Assembly (NCBI GenBank): GCA_031213475.1 | Contig: JARUPZ010000010.1 | Span: 5,001-69,000 of the forward strand | Direction: 5' to 3' | Source: Nereocystis luetkeana | Taxonomy: Eukaryota > Sar > Phaeophyceae > Laminariales > Laminariaceae | Length of the DNA stretch: 64,000 nt | In this document: piece by piece, positions 62,701 through 64,000 of the stretch | How positions within the stretch are numbered: position 1 is the first letter of the stretch | How the letters are laid out: each line of letters starts with the position of its first letter | Notes under the pieces: model-generated | What the model saw: only the letters and a program-made list of their open reading frames with translations | Told to the model about the DNA's origin: nothing | Databases searched by the model: none | Made by a program: the position numbers and the translations under genes

Positions 62701-64000
62701 TGTGCCAACAATTTTAGAATTACGAACTTCAGGCTGTCATCTTTGGAATGTATTTTGTTTGCCACTCAGCATTTGTACTCAGCGAAGACCACCACTCTAA
62801 ATTATTCACAATCGCCTTTGAGAGCCTACGCGCAACGATGAAATCACAGCAAGCCGTAAGCCTCAGCCAAAATGGGAGATATTTCACTGCGTAGGGCGTG
62901 ATGTACTCCATATAGACATGTGCCTCTTATCTGTGAATCTCGGCCGTCGGGAAAGGAATCTAAACAGCCACAAATATGGAAACGTAGCCGTGTGCGGGTG
63001 GCATGGGGTATCGAGGACGAACGCCAACGGAACCGACCTGAGTTTGCGCTGTAAATGCAGCACCGGCCCTCCGGTATATATATGTTTGTATATCTGGGGC
63101 TGGTGCCGGCCTTTGCCACAAATGGGAACAAAGGCCGTCCCTACCGCAAACGGTACAATGTGAAACCATTCCAAATTGTCCATTCTTCCACAAATCGACC
63201 GTTGAGGTCCGGATTACACTTAACTCCGGCACCACGAGAAAACTAGCTTCGGGCACGGTGGGCCTTTTAGCAGTCTGATATCATGGCTCGTGATAGCATT
63301 CTTTGCCTGCAGATACGTCGGCGCGCTGTTTCATGTGCATCGACCGAACGTTGCATGTCTGGGAGCGTTACCGGCACATATATTGTGGCGGCACCAAACT
63401 GTAATAATAGGGTATTGTATCTCGTGTGTACAATTTATTAAATGTGCAACGCCCATACAGAAATGAAGATATTTTTGGGTTATCTGCGGAATACCAGAAA
63501 AAGCAAGTTTTTTCAAAGAAAGGCACATTACTCTGGAAAGCCAGGAATGCGCGTCGACCGTGAAGTTTCCCGCCGAACTTCCATTATAAAATCCTAATGA
63601 CGCAACGAATGCCCCGATTGAAATGATGAGACACTATTAATAGTGACTGCGTTTGGTGGTGTAACCTCTATCTACGCACTTGCTCCAACGTTCACATACT
63701 TCCAGGTGCCATTTCTGGATATATGTCCGAGGGTAACATCAAAGGGAGGGCACATTTTAAGCATAACTCAGCTCATTACGACGGAGGTGAGGAACTGGCC
63801 AAACTCGTTGTGGACGGAACTATTTGTAGAGCATGTTTATGGCCGCAAGCGGAAAGAAAAACATTTTACGTTGGGTGGACGGACGTACGCTGGGCTGCGG
63901 GTCTGACTTCTCCTTTCCCTGCGGTGCTTCTCTCACGAACATCTTTGGTGTCGAGATATGCACCTATTGGCATATCGCAGGCTGAATGACCACGCGATCA
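29338..64000 (+). CDS. Pmp-like beta-helix secreted protein, 27 exons, partial
   Basis: Gene model from a signal-peptide exon (29338-29785) through 26 short exons; it runs off the right edge. Exons: 30919-30996, 31726-31806, 32362-32442, 35567-35647, 36691-36774, 36978-37061; 38353-38430, 39160-39240, 39796-39876, 42999-43079, 44123-44206, 44410-44493; 45634-45714, 48838-48918, 49962-50045, 50249-50332; 51624-51701, 52431-52511, 53067-53147, 56272-56352, 57396-57479, 57683-57766; 59058-59135, 59865-59945, 60501-60581, 63706-63786. All join in phase 1, giving about 855 codons. Each short exon is one 26-28-residue rung carrying FxxN, and every intron splits GGAI. GGAI plus FxxN repeats are the hallmark of Pmp-type right-handed beta-helix proteins, so a secreted or surface role is likely. 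Whether one transcript spans everything is inferred. Confidence 0.6.
29786..30696. other. Single-copy part of intron 1
   Basis: Begins GTGAGA and holds no further rung exon that I can see. ORFs of 69-84 codons here are not supported. The boundary with the tandem unit is at 30697, where GCCTTGGGCTCGCTTCG begins. Confidence 0.5.
30919..30996 (+). CDS. Rung exon a
   Basis: 78 bp, phase 1-1. Acceptor ACTCACAG, donor GTGAGG. Reads (G)AISASSSEVHINGSNIF then ERNSANIGG; FxxN is FERN. Copies at 38353, 51624 and 59058 are identical; absent from unit 3. Confidence 0.7.
31517..31590 (+). pseudogene. Relic rung exon between b and its predecessor
   Basis: After GGCACAG the frame in the expected phase reads GNIYVSLIPLINIR, matching the GxI....(V)xI core of the rungs, but FxxN and the GGA end with a GTGAG donor are gone. 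Present in all units that include this intron. Confidence 0.3.
31726..31806 (+). CDS. Rung exon b
   Basis: 81 bp, phase 1-1. Acceptor TTTCGACAG, donor GTGGGA. Reads (G)AIYADYSRLFIDGSSSF then ADNSVTYEGG; FxxN is FADN. Copies at 39160, 52431 and 59865 are identical; absent from unit 3. Confidence 0.65.
32362..32442 (+). CDS. Rung exon c
   Basis: 81 bp, phase 1-1. Acceptor CGCTCTCAG, donor GTATGA. Reads (G)AIHINYHSDLDMDGNIYF then GHNSAMNGG; FxxN is FGHN. Units 1-3 have Asn at rung position 6, units 4-5 have His. Confidence 0.7.
33378..33643 (+). repeat. Two long poly-G tracts per unit (unit 1 copy shown)
   Basis: Tract 1 is G6-A-G16 and tract 2 is G18 in unit 1, separated by about 230 bp in the c-d intron. 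Equivalents lie near 40813/41060, 46651/46897, 54085/54331 and 61518/61766. Lengths vary by one or two G between units. Such runs can form G-quadruplexes on the sense strand. Confidence 0.9.
34176..34240 (+). pseudogene. Relic rung exon in the c-d intron
   Basis: In the expected phase after ATAG the frame reads GIDPTWAGHRRILQISGYW and then stops. The (I)LQISG core corresponds to VHING or VALAG of intact rungs. The c-d intron is 3.1 kb, far longer than the others, so a lost rung here is plausible. Confidence 0.3.
34829..34905 (+). pseudogene. Relic rung exon in the c-d intron
   Basis: Downstream of AAACAG, one frame reads HKYGNVAVCGWHGVSRTNA and continues NGTD. This aligns with SVxVxGxxxFxxNxA of intact rungs. 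The phase differs by one base from the acceptor, so it could not be joined as it stands. Confidence 0.3.
35567..35647 (+). CDS. Rung exon d
   Basis: 81 bp, phase 1-1. Acceptor ATACTTCCAG, donor GTGAGG. Reads (G)AISGYMSEGNIKGRAHF then KHNSAHYDGG; FxxN is FKHN. Ile in units 1, 4 and 5 is Leu in units 2 and 3. Confidence 0.7.
36119..36190 (+). pseudogene. Relic rung exon between d and e
   Basis: After AATACAG the in-phase frame reads LTRIHLRGSVEEKKN, and the next frame reads DSHVSISGAPS, an even closer match to the rung core. A frame change in an A-rich run would explain both. No GGAG donor remains. Confidence 0.3.
36691..36774 (+). CDS. Rung exon e
   Basis: 84 bp, phase 1-1. Acceptor CTACCGTCAG, donor GTGAGA. 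Reads (G)AIYMRSNSSVALAGHAIF then ETNRAGSSGG; FxxN is FETN. Ala before IFETN is Val in unit 2. Confidence 0.7.
36978..37061 (+). CDS. Rung exon f
   Basis: 84 bp, phase 1-1. Acceptor CCATCAACAG, donor GTGAGA. Reads (G)AMLAYGNASVGVSGNITF then ANNSCVESGG; FxxN is FANN. Unit 2 has Leu for the first Val; unit 3 has Thr for the Ile of NITF. Confidence 0.7.
37186..37203 (+). repeat. Interstitial telomere-type block (TTAGGG)3, unit 1
   Basis: Three perfect TTAGGG units within the intron after exon f. The same block recurs at 44618, 50457 and 57891. Confidence 0.9.
37325..37400 (+). pseudogene. Relic rung exon after f
   Basis: After GTTCAG the in-phase frame reads GIHSRNLYTNVSVLK, which lines up with exon f (GAMLAYGNASVGVSG) at both Val positions. 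The second half has lost FxxN. Confidence 0.3.
37568..37625 (+). pseudogene. Relic rung exon near the unit end
   Basis: After ACAACAG the in-phase frame reads ARIRASKRVHALARCF, close to the GAI...SSVALAGxxF pattern of exon e. The end of the rung is not recognisable. Confidence 0.3.
37737..37760 (+). repeat. Interstitial telomere-type block (TTAGGG)4, unit 1
   Basis: Four perfect TTAGGG units, about 550 bp after the shorter block. The same block recurs at 45169, 51008 and 58442. Confidence 0.9.
38131..45371 (+). repeat. Tandem unit 2, shortened at its end, six exons
   Basis: Exons a-f are at 38353-38430, 39160-39240, 39796-39876, 42999-43079, 44123-44206 and 44410-44493. It carries private substitutions in exons e and f, and a C interrupting the first poly-G tract near 40831. 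Its last ~191 bp are missing at the junction with unit 3 (CGTCGAAC joined to GACGTCTGC). Confidence 0.95.
45372..51401 (+). repeat. Tandem unit 3, lacking its first 1.4 kb, four exons
   Basis: Begins inside the b-c intron, so exons a and b are absent. Exons c-f are at 45634-45714, 48838-48918, 49962-50045 and 50249-50332. Because all exons are phase 1-1, exon f of unit 2 can still splice in frame to exon c here. TTAGGG blocks are at 50457 and 51008. Confidence 0.95.
51402..58835 (+). repeat. Tandem unit 4, 7,434 bp, six exons
   Basis: Exons a-f are at 51624-51701, 52431-52511, 53067-53147, 56272-56352, 57396-57479 and 57683-57766. It shares some variants only with unit 5 (exon c His; AAAAAAGG near 52650) and others only with unit 2 (CTCTGAGACG near 56665; CAAACG near 56862). 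Confidence 0.95.
58836..64000 (+). repeat. Tandem unit 5, cut by the window edge, four exons visible
   Basis: Exons a-d are at 59058-59135, 59865-59945, 60501-60581 and 63706-63786. Variants are shared with unit 4 in the first half, with unit 1 near 60826 (AATGCAG) and with unit 2 near 61550 (GGATATAGG). The array continues to the right. Confidence 0.95.

Noticed and set aside
30697-64000. Assembly artefact duplicating one unit
   Set aside because: Units differ by dozens of substitutions, poly-G lengths and a 1.6-kb deletion, in patterns that simple read duplication would not give. An artefact in exact copy number remains possible.
29338-64000. Bacterial Pmp autotransporter gene (contamination)
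   Set aside because: The rungs are split by consistent GT-AG introns in one phase, which excludes a bacterial gene.

Overview
The window looks like nuclear DNA of a eukaryote, most likely a brown alga or another stramenopile. This is inferred from intron-rich gene structure with GTGAG-type donors, internal (TTAGGG)n blocks, a Copia retroelement, hAT and TA-target DNA transposons, a tRNA-headed SINE, satellites, and exons of a Pmp-like (GGAI/FxxN) beta-helix protein of a kind I associate with such algae. No prokaryotic operon, rRNA gene, convincing tRNA gene or CRISPR array is visible. Species assignment is not possible from sequence alone.

Layout. Positions 1-2480 hold low-complexity sequence with a diverged ~190-bp repeat. 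Positions 2490-6090 are a satellite built on a ~30-bp subunit, with a ~176-bp higher-order period first and a ~300-bp one after it. Positions 6200-12300 hold three copies of one SINE family, a GGGACGG minisatellite element, a decayed hAT relative and a foldback element. Positions 12831-19377 are a Copia LTR retrotransposon with one long gag-pol reading frame, a ~60-bp tandem repeat in its leader and a 447-bp inverted duplication at its right end. Positions 20150-21250 carry three MITEs of exactly 99 bp. Positions 23200-25010 show a 1,403-bp hAT element (8-bp target duplication, matching terminal inverted repeats, remnant of a transposase first exon) inserted inside a SINE copy. Positions 25010-29270 are mostly unassigned, with a diverged ~250-bp tandem repeat and a few weak ORFs.

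The right half (29338-64000) is the most notable part. A signal-peptide exon is followed by a run of 78-84-bp exons, all phase 1-1. Each encodes one 26-28-residue beta-helix rung with an FxxN motif, and each intron falls inside the GGAI motif. The exons lie in a 7.43-kb unit repeated head to tail (units at 30697, 38131, 45372, 51402 and 58836). Copies are about 99.7% identical; the third is shortened by a 1,594-bp junction deletion and the fifth runs off the window. Duplicating a unit adds 163 codons in frame, so the locus works as an expanding exon cassette for a secreted or surface protein. The introns also contain relic exons, two (TTAGGG)n blocks and two long poly-G tracts per unit. Variants are shared between copies in a chequerboard, which points to unequal exchange or gene conversion.
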